Origin: Rhytidiadelphus loreus
Taxonomy: Eukaryota > Streptophyta > Bryopsida > Hypnales > Hylocomiaceae
Reading direction: 5' to 3'
NCBI GenBank assembly: GCA_947034895.1
Contig: OX344763.1
Span: forward strand, 30,503,025-30,567,024
Length of the DNA: 64,000 nt
The translations under genes were made by a program, and so were the position numbers. Under the pieces are notes generated by a model. The model was not told the DNA's origin. It was given only the letters and a program-made list of their open reading frames with translations, and ran no database searches. Positions 48,821-61,435 of the stretch are shown piece by piece. Positions within the stretch are counted from its first letter, which is position 1; the number at the start of each line of letters is the position of its first letter.

Positions 48821-51800
48821 AAGGGTGAGTCATTTGCAATCATGACATTTGCTTGAGGTCCGGGCTGGGACCAACAATCAATATTACTTTACATATATAG
48901 TGCTTCTTATTAGAAGTTCTACTGCAATGATATCCGAGCCCTGAAACAGGTCCATTAGGAAGCGGGCATAACTCCCATCGCGCCAAGCTGCGCTTTGTCC
49001 ACCTCGCTCAACGCAAGGTAAGGATCATATTTGGTAGCATATATAATCGAAGTATATATATAACAGTGTATTCCAGAATCCCAACGTACAATGTCCTCCG
49101 GTCTGCGTCCTTCATCATCGTGCGTGGGTTTTGATTTAGACCTGGACATGCATGAAGAGAGTTAGAACATACGCAGTCCCAACTGCCGCTGTTGTAACGG
49201 ACTGAGAGAAAGACATGGCACCACCTACGTACGTTACCAGACCTGTCAAAACAAAGACTGCGAACGGAGCTAGCAACGAGAAATAAACCCTGAGACACTT
49301 GATCTAGCTAACTGTGTAAGGCGTTTTGCGAAACAATTAATCCACAGACGACACCATGATCCACCTGCCAATTGAGTTCATTCGCATTCACCTCACAAAT
49401 GCTGGTTCATCTGCATTCACCTACAAGAACTCAATCTAAACAACTCGCGGATTCTAAAACAACAGATGAACACCGAACTCCGGTGGAGCTCCGGCGTTAA
49501 ACACACATGGATTGACTGACCCAGGTCCAAGTAAACAAGTATGGTGTGACTGCTGGAGGCTTTGTCCTAGGTAACCAACAATATTAGTTTACTGATAGTG
49601 GATAGTGGGGAAATTAAACAAAGGAAACATTGAATCAATGATATGCAAGAATTAAAAAATAAAAAATAAAAAATTTGAGAAAAGAATAAAATTAGGGCCC
49701 CCCCGTTTGACCAATTGTACAAAGAAGGGGTTTGACTAGTTGGACCACCCTCCAACCAAACCCTAGCCTTGTTGAGCAATGTGAATGCAGTTGTAGATAG
49801 GATTTGGAAACACGGATTCAAAAACCAAAGTCTATGCGAGAATCGATGCCATAGTCCCTATCCAAAGGACACAACCAATAAACTGGAGAAGAGTGTTCAT
49901 GTGAATGATCAAATGTCTCCAAGAACATTGGAAGACTTATCTGGCATATCATAGATTGGTCCCCGTGCACTTAAGTGGATGGCCAAGTGTCCGCCAATGG
50001 TGACGCTTGGTAGCCACCTTGAACCAATGACATCTAAGGTGGATGGTTGGGCGGATGCCTTGGTGTGCATAATTTCAAATTTGCCTAAAACTTGAAAAAG
50101 TGTATAAATGCTTATATATTATTTTCATGATTTTTTAGGAGATTTATGGAGTGAATTATAAGAAATGTAAAAAACTTAGACTTATATTTTAGTTAGTAAT
50201 AAAAATTTATAATTCATAAAATTCTTACTATAAAATTTATAAGAAAATTCTCATTCTACTTGAATAGAAAATCTTAAATTTTTTTTACTCATATTAGATG
50301 TGTTTTTTTCATTAAAAGATTTGATTAAATTTTTGAAAAATCAAAAAATATTTTGAAATTTTTGAAAAATCATTTTATTCAAGTGTATTCCTTCTACTTC
50401 TACTTCAACATGTCCACAATGTGTTGGGAAAAATCTAGCTTCTCAATTAGTTGTGCCAATTTTTGAGTGTATGAATACTTACAAGAGGCCTATAATTAAA
50501 ATGGTGGTAACATTCTCAATTTTAGGAATTGCAGAATTTGAAGTTGGAGAAAATTATACTTTGGAAACTTCATTTCAATAGTTGAACTCATATAGAAAGA
50601 CACTAATTTGATGATTACAACTGTGAATCACAAGAAGCTAGAAGTCACTAAAATACACATTGTGGTGATATATTTCTTAACATTGTTTTAGGATTAAGCC
50701 CTAATGTAAAATCCAAAAACTACTACACCAATTGAAAGCCAAGCTACCTTTCATTAGTGCAAGCCAAAATATTACTCTACTACCCACTCAAAAGGATCAA
50801 GGTCGTCCATTTCAATTAACCACAAACACACCTCCCAAAATAAATAAAAAAACAACAATTTCAAAGACATATTTGGAGATGAGTATGCATATGAATACGA
50901 ATGTTGAATATGTACATGGAGCTAATACATGCATGCACCATTTTTTTTTGGCAATGTTAGGAAGTAAGAAAAACATAAGAGTCTCATGTTCAAGAAAAAT
51001 TCTGAAAATAATATCACTACCACTATCACAACAACCCAATTCAACAACCCATTTCAACTACCCCTCCAAAATAAATGAAAAAAATTAACCACCAAGACAC
51101 ACTCCCTCACTACTACTCCCACAAAAGGTGAGTGTTGTCTTAGATGTCTATTTTTACCCAATTGTACCAACTTCACCAAATTTTTTGGAGTGATCAATTC
51201 TGCCGGTAACACAAATGTTGCGTCCTCACTAATACGATAAAGCAGTATAGTTTTTTTCTTACAGAGGCTGAAGTCGAGAGAAGCCATCATAGTTGAAAAA
51301 AATGAACTTCAAATTTACTTGGATAAAGAGGGTTGGGAAATTAGCAATGATCCATTCCTCGCTGGGGCTTTGTCAGAGTCTCACTCCCGTACCTGCTACG
51401 GGACGTCGTCACTACCCTAACAAGAATCGAATCTGCTTTGGTCTGATGTACAAGTCATGAACAATGTGCTTTTTGTACAGTGTCTTTCCCTCTGAACAGG
51501 AGGGTGACAAGACCTTGGCCCATTTATTGGAGCTGTTCCCCGCTACTTGACTCGTTCTCGAGCTATTGTAAGGTATGGTGTTTATCACCCTGTTGTCTAA
51601 AAGGTGTTTTCTAGCACTGCCAGTGAGAGCAAGTTCTCTTTACAAACTTCCTGATCTAAACCTTTCTCCTGCCCGGCATTTAGATATTCATTTACAAATT
51701 GTTTGCTCCGCCACAAATGGCGTCTAAAATTCGATGCTCCACGAATATTTGCTTCAATGTCCGACTTACCCTGAACTCCTACCAGGGTCGGAGTCTCACC
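48821..51800. other. Intergenic DNA between the STICHEL-like and C2/GRAM genes
   Basis: No gene is seen. 50080-50400 is very AT-rich. The last part (51340-51800) lies in the 3' flank of the C2/GRAM gene. A GTCAGAGTCTCACTCC ... CTAACAAGAATC block at 51372 resembles the stop-codon region of that gene at 51788-51820 and might be a small decayed duplication. Confidence 0.45.
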
Positions 51801-54800
51801 TCACTTTAACAAGAATTCATCAGCAACTTTCGTGCCATCATTGGTGCCACTCCGCTGGAGAACTTCTGCAACAGTGATGTCCGTCAGTTCCTGGATCTGC
51901 CATGCCATGTGCTCATGAATGTTTTTTGTCATCTTCTTTTGTGCCTCGGTGCTTTTGTGCCAGACGACACCTACAAAGGCCTTAACTTGTGTGTTCACGG
52001 GTTTAAGTGACAAAGTTTCCAGTTCCCGCTTCACATGTACCTGCGTTGAAGAACAAACCCAACGAGAATAAAGCAAGGCGTAAGTTTTTGCAAGTGACGT
52101 AAAATAGAAACTTAACGAAAACACATGGCAAGCACTTTTTCGGAACAATTTCAATTTGTTTCAGTACCACAGTTACAAAATCGGAAGCACAGATGCACAA
52201 GCAAACGCCTACCTCAAAATGATCTGCGAACGGCATATCGTTGTACGTGAGGACCTCTTTGATCACCAACTTCCTCAAATCGTCAGAAACCTCTTGTTGT
52301 TGGATACAGGAAACTTTGCTCCCGAATTGGCTTATTTGACGATTTAAAGCATAAGTAATCTGGCGTTGATGAGCACCAGTCGTTTCCTCCACATGATCCC
52401 AAGGACTTGTCTCGTAATCGTCGAGTCCCAACTTCTCGGATATGGACTGGTCCACCTTATCATTATTTAGTGTTGAAAGAACGGACTCAGCCTGAAACAG
52501 GATAATAAAGCGCCAAAAGTAATTCATCAACAGCTCATGAAATATTGAAGGAATAATGTAGACAATGATATCAATTTGAACTAAACCTGACATTACGTAG
52601 AACCAATACCATGGTAGCGATCAACACACACACACACACACACACATATATAATCCCGACTTTACGAGAGGGGAGGACAGAAGGTGTAGTCAAAATTTTG
52701 ATTTGCAAAGAGACAATAGTCGTCAAGAACTATCTACCTCATTTACTCAACAGACCATTGACGAAATTACTATGGGCGAAATTACTTACAGTTATAGGAA
52801 TCTCAATGGACAAGATCTCCGACATGTTTGAGTCTTCAAAGCCATGAAACGGATGACCGTCGGATTCTTGCCGCTCGAAAACAGCATATCTCATGTCCCC
52901 ATCAACCACACTCGCTACTACGTCCATTCTTTGCTCAGGGCTCAGATTTCGATTCTTCCACAACGCAACTATGGTCCTGCAATAGTGCAATACTACCAGC
53001 TCTTAGTTCAAGCTCTTTCCAGGATCATTAAGTGATAAACTTCTTGGAGCATGAGTGACCCAATCCATATCACTAAGTCACATAAAACTAGAGGATGCCA
53101 AGTCAGCAGCTGGTAACTAAAACCGGAAAGCAGTTTCGATGCTATCATGATGGACGTAAAACATCCTGCATATGAAAGGAAAACAATCTAGAAAACAATC
53201 ACACACAAACAGGCTCTTATTTGCACAAGAAACGTAGGAAAGGAACCAGTGTCTTAGGTTACGCAGAGTCGTACTTAAAAGCAGTGCCTGAACGCAGAAA
53301 TGATAAAAATGTAAACTTCAGTCGACCCTTCCCATCAATGCCTCGCGCACCATGTCGAGCGTCAAAGCCCCGTCCCTTCCTCAGGAAAACGACGATTGAT
53401 GGATTGAGTGATTGAGAGAGCTCCTTTATTTCTTCAATATCCTCCCAGAGTAGAGCAAACTTGGTCTTGTGGCCAAATAAGTTGGAGTAGAATCCCAGTA
53501 AACGCACAGACAAGAACAAGCGCCCCTGTTGCAAGAACGATTACGGTGAGCAGAATTTAAAAATGGACATTATGGAGAACAAAAACGTCCAAAACGAAAA
53601 AGCTGAGGATCAAAACTTCCTACTGCCATCAAACACTGTACAGGGCATCCCTCTCGAGGCCAGACTCTGCACATGGTAGAGCAGGCCGGCCTAACAGAAG
53701 TATATTTACGCCAAATTAACATTGAGTGTCTGACCTGGATCAAGATTCTACGTTTAACAGCGCATGCAAAATCGTTGTAGAGGAATTCCTCAGCCGGTAC
53801 CGAAAACAGCTTCTGGAATGACTCATTCCGTTGTGATGACTTCCTGCTCGCCTGCATGCAGTCACCCAGTCTAAAAAAGAAGTCTCTTCTCCAGAATCCA
53901 GAACATGTTGATATGCAAAATGAAGGTGATACAGAAGGCTTAATTTATGATAATCCAAATTATCAATGGAAAAAGTGCACTTAATACATGACTGGACAAG
54001 GAATGAGCAAGAAGATCAAGGACTCTGGGTCACGCAAGCAAGAGTTACAAACTACGAGCCCTTTCAGAGCTAATATGCGAACATCATCATCATATGCACA
54101 CTTCCTTCAACGACATCACACATCTAAAACTGTTCAAAGAACATCAACCTTACTGGGCTGAAAATCTCCTGACAAAGAGAATAAGATGCACACCTTGAGA
54201 CCAACTTCTCTCTCAACACGTTCAAGGTAATCTGGTAAAGCGTCGCTATCCCTTGTGTTGCTCAGAAAGACGCGTAAGTGCAACTTTGATCCATGAGCCC
54301 GGGCTATCTTTCCGTCCAGTGGAATCCATACATCGGAAAGATCACTGAGACCTGTTCTTAAGAAATTGATTTCAGCATGCCCAAGTGTCTCCGGCTCAGA
54401 GAACGGACCATCGTAATCAAAAACCTCGACGTCCAGGGTAGCAGGAGGATCCTCCGTTGCATCAAATTCAAATATCTCTGCAGAATTCCATCTGTAAGAT
54501 ATCTTGGAATGACAAGCTTGCACATAATAAGTGCTCTAAACTTCAAAAGGTAGGTTTAAAGAGAAAAGCACATCTACCTCGCCAGTTTGGCTCAGAGCTC
54601 CTCAATTTGACAGAGCTGGTCCGACTCTTTCCGCCACAGGTAAAGACAACATATGGATTTGATACGCCTGAATCAGTCGAAACAATATTCTCGCCTTCTA
54701 TGAGAGTGATAGTTGTATACCAACCATCACCCTGCGCCTTCAAACCGTGATCTCCAGCTGCACCATATGAAACACAATCATGGCCAGTAAATTGAAATTC

Positions 54801-57800
54801 ATCAATCAAACAACTTACATAGGCGACATAAAGTTTAACAGACGTTCAAACAACACAATATACAACTTCTCAAATTAATATTCACGACTAAATATAATAA
54901 TTTGAACTGTCTAATTTCATATTCTAACAGTGAGCTCAACAAAGAAACCCTCGACGCTAAGCAGACAGTAGTTCAAATCCCACTGCAATTTCCTCCAAGG
55001 ACGCATCTTGGATGAAACTAGTGCACACTAGAAACGAAAGCATAAAGTTCAAAGCTCTAGAATCTGACGTAAAGAGAGTCTCGAATTAGAAACAACAGCG
55101 ACAGGACTTACACTGCCAATACCGAGCTCGTACATAGTCATATACCATCATAACAACCCGTTCTACTTGAATGACTACAATTGCTGAAGTTATTAATCCC
55201 GTAAATGAATCAGGAAAGTGAACTCCCCAAAAGTCCAGTCCAGTCCTCTTTTTCTGGGGAGAAAGGAAAATGTGCACTAAGATAAACGTCAGGGACAGCA
55301 AGGCCAGCGGCACGTTCCATTTTCCAAAATAATCCCAAGCTTCCTCCCAAGCACTGATGGGCCTCTCCTCGTCGTCGCTTGTACCCTTCACTGGCTCTCC
55401 AAATAACTGCGCAACTGAAACTTGTGGCGCATGCTTGGCAAGGACCTGGATAAAAAAAATTAACTCGCATTCTAGAAGCAATACAAGCAGACACTTTCTA
55501 GAATTGATTTTGCCAACAAAAAATCTCAAGCGTTATAGATTTCACAGTGAATAGGATAGACAATTCGCGTATATGGCATGCGTTTTCATGAATTAAGATC
55601 ATGGATCCGTAGAACCTTGAAAATTGAACAGAAAATAAAAAAAAAATTAAAAAATCCATACCTCAAGATAAATTACATAAGATTCTCTGATGCCATTTCG
55701 ACACCCCCCTTCAATCATCCCTTTCATCATTGTACTGTGCAAGAAATTAACCCTGTAAGATACCAGGAGGTTACAGGATTTCGTATCACCAGGCAAGTCT
55801 GGCCGTGCCGATATACAAATCTGCAGGTACAATCATGTTGAATTTCTCTTAGAACATAATCTGATTATAGCCTGGTAATAAGTTGGTATGCTATTTCTAG
55901 TCGTGCTGGTTGCAGCATTATTTTATTTGCAGCTAAAGCACCTTCCGACTAGACACGACCATAAATATTAAACCCAGGGAGAGTACATGAGGCCCAATGA
56001 TAATCGATCTAATGTATAAATGACCCTTGAATGAACTCTTTAATGTAAGACTCTTAAATCATCAAAATATCTTAAATGTCATCCTAAAAGTCATGAAATG
56101 TCACCTTCCATTTGGTCCCTAATTTATTTCTTATTCTAAATTGCATTTGAATTCTTATTCAACTTGTAATTTCTATGGATGATTGCATGCATTTTAATAA
56201 AATTGACTTGTCATCTTTCTAAATTGAGCTTTAGGTTCCACTCTTGCAAAAGGAGGGGATCAAAAAAAAATTTACACCTCAAAGTACAACAAAAAGACTT
56301 TCATTCCCTTTTTTTTGCACCACTACAGGTTTCAATTGCAAGGGTGTAACTTGATCCTCAACTTAGGAAGAAGACAACCCAATGTGCTTAGATTGCATGT
56401 AATCATACCATGTTGTCATTTCAAAAAAACAAAAGTTAAAATAAGAATTCAAATTCAATCTAAAAAAAGGTGAACTAGGGACAAAATGAAGAGTGACTTT
56501 TAGGAAAACTCTGTTAAACTTGTCCAAGTTAAAGAAAAAAATTTTGATTAAAAAATAATTTGAGATGAACATATAGCCGTGTGAAATTTCAGAATATAAA
56601 GTGCCACAATAATTCAATTTTGCTACAAAAGTATCGAGGTCATAGGATGGCTCATTCACCTGCACTTCAACCAAAAAGGTCCCCCCATAAGGGGCATCTG
56701 GTGTAGCAACTGTGGATAAGACGCAGTAACACTGTCCATCAGCTCGAGTGTACGTCTGAACCTCGGTTGCTTTTAGAGCTTTCACCAGCTTCGACGCTGC
56801 TTTGATATAAGAAGTCACCCTGGTCATTTGTCCGTTTCTAGCTTTACTCCAAGGTTCTTCTACATACTCAGTAGAGTTTTGGGCGACTATCAAGTCTCGC
56901 ACAAATATTGACCCAGATTTGAAAATAATCGCATTCAATGCTTTTGTACTAACGCCATAGTTTTGATCAATGAGCACCCCACCGGACAAAGGGGCAGGAA
57001 TCTCTTCCGACGATGCAGTTAAGTTATTATCGTCATTGTCATCATCAAAGAAGGATGGAGCAAGAGTCTCCTCGTCATCCGTATTTGCTTCACTGTCAGT
57101 AGGGTAAACCGAAGAATCTGTAGACCTGCGTTGAGTGTCCAATTCAACCCAACGGTTAGAACTTAGAACCACCAACCTGACGTCAAACGACAACCTGCAA
57201 ACTTCAAGAATCTAGAGGATTGAGTTCAATCGGCTACCTATCCAAATAAAAAGTCGTGCCGCAAAGATGGATTCGTTAGCAAAATAAGTGTCCGAAAACC
57301 GTTTCATTCCTCGTTACCGACGTTACGCCTTACAAGTTCCAGGCCCTAGCACAACATCTATTGGTCATTAAACAGTATTGTATTCCTCTATAAAGCTGAA
57401 TAAGTAACCACTAAATTTCGAAGCTATGACATGGACACCCTAAGAAAGAATCTCTAAAGGTCCATTGATACCTACCTCAGAACAATTTATGTATATTCTA
57501 AATTCCAGAGTATAGCCAAAGCACCACTTCCGAGCATCAATTCACCAGATAAAGGGTCAATCATTTTCGAATCCTAAACAAGAAAGAAAATTGACACAAG
57601 GGAGGTTGGAAATAGTACGAACATTCCAGAACGCTGCGAGCTTTCAGAGAAAGACAACGAATCATCCCTGCTATGTTTGTCAGGCTTCTTAAAAAGCCCA
57701 GAAAGTCTGCTCGCCATTCGCTGTGCGTCTTTCCATTTACGATTTCTTTTACTGAACCGCCGAGAGCGATTGTTCCCTAACTCACCAACTTGGTCATCGT

Positions 57801-59435
57801 CTGTATTTGATTCAGAAATACTTTCTGCATATGGCTGTATTCAAGCATTTTACAACCACACTCAGCAAGTCATAGCCTATATTTGAGAAACAAAGACCTC
57901 CAAGCATGGTCGCGATAGTGAGTCTATATCAACCAATATAGAAAATTGAATTGGGAGAAGATTCAATGGGCCTCATATCCATACAAAAATTAACATACAA
58001 ACAATAGATATCATGAACAACACATGTACAAATGAGCGAGGTTTTGAAGGCAATATTGGAAAAGGTGTAAATTACCGTCGACCTTGGAGAAGCTGGTTTA
58101 TCAAGAAAATTAGCGTACTCAATTGAACTCTCTGTGCCAATCGAACTTGTTCGCGAATGTGCTATTTCTCCTTCACCATTTGTTCCTCCAACGCTAGGAA
58201 TACCTAAGTTGTCCTCAATGACAGGTGGAATTTCAATTGTGGATATTGGTGCAATTTTGCGCGCAGAAACTTCTCTTCCAAAAACTGAGAGACTTAAGCA
58301 TATGTCACCTGCACAGTGGCACACATCTGTGTAAGGCTCAGGATCAATACTCAAGAAAAATTGCAGCTTAAACTTAACCCTTAAAGGACATTTGAGGTCC
58401 TGGGAGGGCTGCCCAAACTTGAATTTCAAAATCTTTCTTAAATGCGCATCATGTAACTTGTTCAAATGACCAATTAATGATGAGCTTCCATCCTCCTTTA
58501 GGCCATGGGCAACTATTCAAAGCCACTATTCAAAATGTTTATGCAAAAACTACAAGTTCAAATGTGATTCAAAATCCAAGACTTAGATTGATAGATGCAT
58601 TTTTTGCAGACAAAGAGAATGATACCAAGGAAGTTCACATTACGTTGAGTATTGGAGTTCTCTTGGAGGGGCTGTTGTTTAAGAGTTGACTAATACATGT
58701 TGAACTAATTACACCCAGTGGCTCACATTGGCAATTGAGATGCAACAAGTTCATTATAATATCATATGATGCAATAATATATATCAGTATGATATCTAAT
58801 AACAAGTGCGCGAGAAAAATCATCTCATCTTCTCCGTTCTTAACTATTTTTTACAATCCCTTAAACAGAACTAGGAGAAAAATTATAAGTCAATGATCAA
58901 TTCACCCAAAAAGAAACTATAGAGAAGATCGACGATTGAATTAAACCAAGCGTTAAGTTGATAACCAAGATGATGAAAAAGGTGAGAATCTTGATACTTG
59001 CTCTTCTGAATTCATTTAGTGTCATACAATTCATACGATTTATTATATATGTAACAGCAATGATACGCCGAAGGTCAATATAATCATACCAGAGACAGGA
59101 GTTTTCGAGCTTTCACTGCGTTTCTGAAGAGGATACCAAATCCGATTGAGTGTGTGTTTGTTGGCATTCAAAACACTGGAAATAGGCACCTTCACTTGGC
59201 CCAGAAAATCATCAGTAAACCTGTCTTCGTCCCATACCTCAACATTAAGTTCCTCGTCTGCGTCCTCAATTACAAAAACAAAATCCTCTCTCCAAGTAGG
59301 ATCCAGGTCTTTGTACTTCACGGAAGTTCGTGCCTTAGATGGTCCAAGATTCAATTTCACGAAGGGGTCACTGAAGCCATTTGAGTCTGCCGCTGGCAGC
59401 CCCTTGGCCTCCAATACGCTCACTTGGAGCTTCAT
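51801..59435 (-). CDS. C2-VASt-C2-GRAM-VASt membrane protein (At1g03370-like)
   Basis: Thirteen exons on the minus strand: 59435-59090, 58308-58076, 57834-57623, 57125-56660, 55820-55662, 55445-55112, 54757-54578, 54477-54194, 53851-53735, 53525-53275, 52976-52790, 52491-52213 and 52040-51801, giving 1095 codons plus TGA with all phases closing. Domains in order: N-terminal C2 from MKLQVSVLEAKGLPA with acidic loops; a first VASt (StAR-like lipid-binding) domain in exons 4-5; a hydrophobic stretch with VPLALLSLTFILVHIFL in exon 6; a second C2 in exons 7-8 (EIFEFDATEDPPATLDVEVF); a GRAM domain in exons 9-11 (NESFQKLFSVPAEEFLYNDF); and a second VASt in exons 12-13. The family is thought to act at membrane contact sites in lipid transfer or calcium response; the biochemical role here is inferred. 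The exon 3 donor (GTTCGT) is weak and exon 4 could start at 57194 instead. Confidence 0.93.
52624..52652. repeat. (CA)n microsatellite in intron 11 of the C2/GRAM gene
   Basis: About eleven CA units followed by TATATA, within the 52492-52789 intron. Confidence 0.95.
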
Positions 59436-61190
59436 CTTCCCACCTTCAGCTCGGCTCGCCAGTAGAGTAAAATAGCAGAATAAGAGTTTTTGGTGTAAGA
59501 GACACGGAAAATTTTCTAGCAATGAGTATTGGTCGCAAGAAGCTCTTAAAGAATATCAAAGACGAAGAGGCACCTGGACACAATCGATACAGAGAATAAT
59601 TAGATATTGTTGATTGTCACAAGGAGCGTTTTGCCTTTGAAAACACGGATTGCACCTCAAAAAGTTGTTGAAAACAGGATTCAAAGAAACGCAATATACG
59701 ACGAAACAAGAATGCATTCACTGTAGCTGCTGCAGAAATGCTTGAATTCAACGCTACGAGTATTCAACGTTGCATTCAAATCTGTAGTCAGATATTCACG
59801 GCATGTGCATCTCCATACTGCATAATCAATATCCTTTAATATACATGTTGAATCACAGAACTCACCTATTCGCAGATGAAAGCATCCATATTCCCTTACA
59901 CTTCGCAGCTCTCTCCATGTCTCCAGCGGAGCTCTCAGCTGGAACTTCAGCAACTCACTTCCAACTTCAGATCCCCATTCTCTACAAATATCACATGACA
60001 TCTTAGAAAGTTAGGCTCCTTCCAAAGCCTATTTGAATAAAAATTCACGTTCCACTGACACAAAGATTATCCTCATCTCCGCATTTCACCAAAATATCAA
60101 ATCCCTGTTCTCTACAACAATATCACGTGGCATCTTTTACAGTTTAAGCTCATTCCACTATCACTACCTACTTGAAACGAAAATTCATGTTCCACAGAAA
60201 TAAGATTTATCCTCATCCCCACACTTCACCACAAAGAAGACAGACATGATCTCAAAAAATCAGAGTCGACACTCGTTCAAACACTCAACATTAACTCTCA
60301 TCCACATTTTCAGCTCAACCGCCCATAGTCTCCTGAAATATAGCCGATTTTCAAGAATTCAAGAATTTTCAAGAAAGATTGTTTTCACAGCTCTCTCGTC
60401 GCGTCCAGAGTTCCTCAGTATTAGTCTCTCTTTTTTGTCACAGACTAGGAAATACACCAGCTAATTAAGCCTTCAACAACAACAAAATTCTTGACAATAC
60501 GAAGTCATAAAAATGCACAAGAGTGACAGCGGCAAACGAAGCACCGTCATTCCAAGAAACAACAAAACTCGCAACTCTCTCGCACTCCATTTCCAAAGAA
60601 GCAACAAAATCAACAAATAGTGACAGCACATACCAAAAAGATCAGACGGCGAGCGATGGTGAAACAAAATAGAGCGCTCCGTACGTTCCCAGGCGATTCA
60701 ACTTCGAACAGTGCTCGAATTCGAAGCGGAAAAAACTTCTACGGAAAAATTCTGTCTCCCAACGACAAGCTGCGGGACAAGAAGATGGAAAATTGAGTGC
60801 CTGATGAAAATGGTGAAGCTCCAAACAGAAAAGGCGTCCGTCAGTCTTCACTTCACTACTACGAAGCAAATCCACTGAACACCACGACGGATGTCGCTGG
60901 CGCCATGGCTGCCTGGTCAAGCAGCAGGGCTTGCCACGTGGAGACGCGGCGTCACCTGTCTCGATCACTTTTGTTCGAATATTTTTCATCCATCCAGCGT
61001 TTTCTTGCCGCAAATCGGAGTGACACGTGTAACGTCCGGGGGATGGAAGTTTAGTCAGCGGCGGTGTGACTATTTGAAGCCATGTGACTATTTACCCAAT
61101 TCTGCCACCTAAACAACCTTCCCATTTGTGTCAATGACCAACTTATTAATTACCACAATTTTATTAACCTTTTATCATAATAGCAATGTA
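59436..61190. promoter_or_regulatory. Upstream region of the C2/GRAM gene
   Basis: Presumed leader and promoter. 60640-61060 is GC-richer and could hold a 5' leader exon on the minus strand, although no conserved frame is visible. A tandem duplication within it is listed separately. No other gene was recognised. Confidence 0.4.
59964..60237. repeat. Two-copy tandem duplication upstream of the C2/GRAM gene
   Basis: Units of about 135-140 bp (about 59964-60096 and 60097-60237) share TTCTCTACAA, ATATCAC, GGCATCTT-like, AAATTCA-GTTCCAC and TTATCCTCATC blocks in order. Both copies are complete and moderately diverged. Confidence 0.75.
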
Positions 61191-61435
61191 CTTGGAAAGG
61201 GCCAGTGAGAACTGACCCCCTCGCTCAGCCCTGCAAGCAAACCCTGGAATTATTTATTTTCTGCACATGAATTTTTTTTGCAAATTTTGAATTCATTTTT
61301 GTGATTAGAGACCCCAAATTAGCTGGATGAGGTCAAGAATATACCCTAGAACGGCCCAAAATAGGGGGCATTTTTTTTACTTGCACCCCTAGTAAGGTCG
61401 AGCGAGGGGGTCAATCCACCCTGATCCTTGGAAAG
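61191..61435. mobile_element. Mutator-like miniature element with 9-bp target duplication
   Basis: CTTGGAAAG at 61191-61199 is repeated exactly at 61427-61435. The 227 bp between have inverted ends whose core TTGACCCCCTCGCTC / CTGACCCCCTCGCTC lies about 13 bp in from each edge. The outer bases match imperfectly. A perfect 9-bp duplication with inverted ends points to a Mutator-like non-autonomous element. Confidence 0.75.

Noticed and set aside
48480..48845. 121-codon plus-strand and 65-codon minus-strand frames
   Set aside because: Kept open by the five 30-bp units; repetitive peptides on both strands indicate repeat, not coding sequence.
58376..58400. A TTAACCCTT sequence as another possible TTAA-element end
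   Set aside because: It falls just inside intron 1 of the C2/GRAM gene, next to exon 2, and no matching GGGTTAA partner with an inverted end was found.
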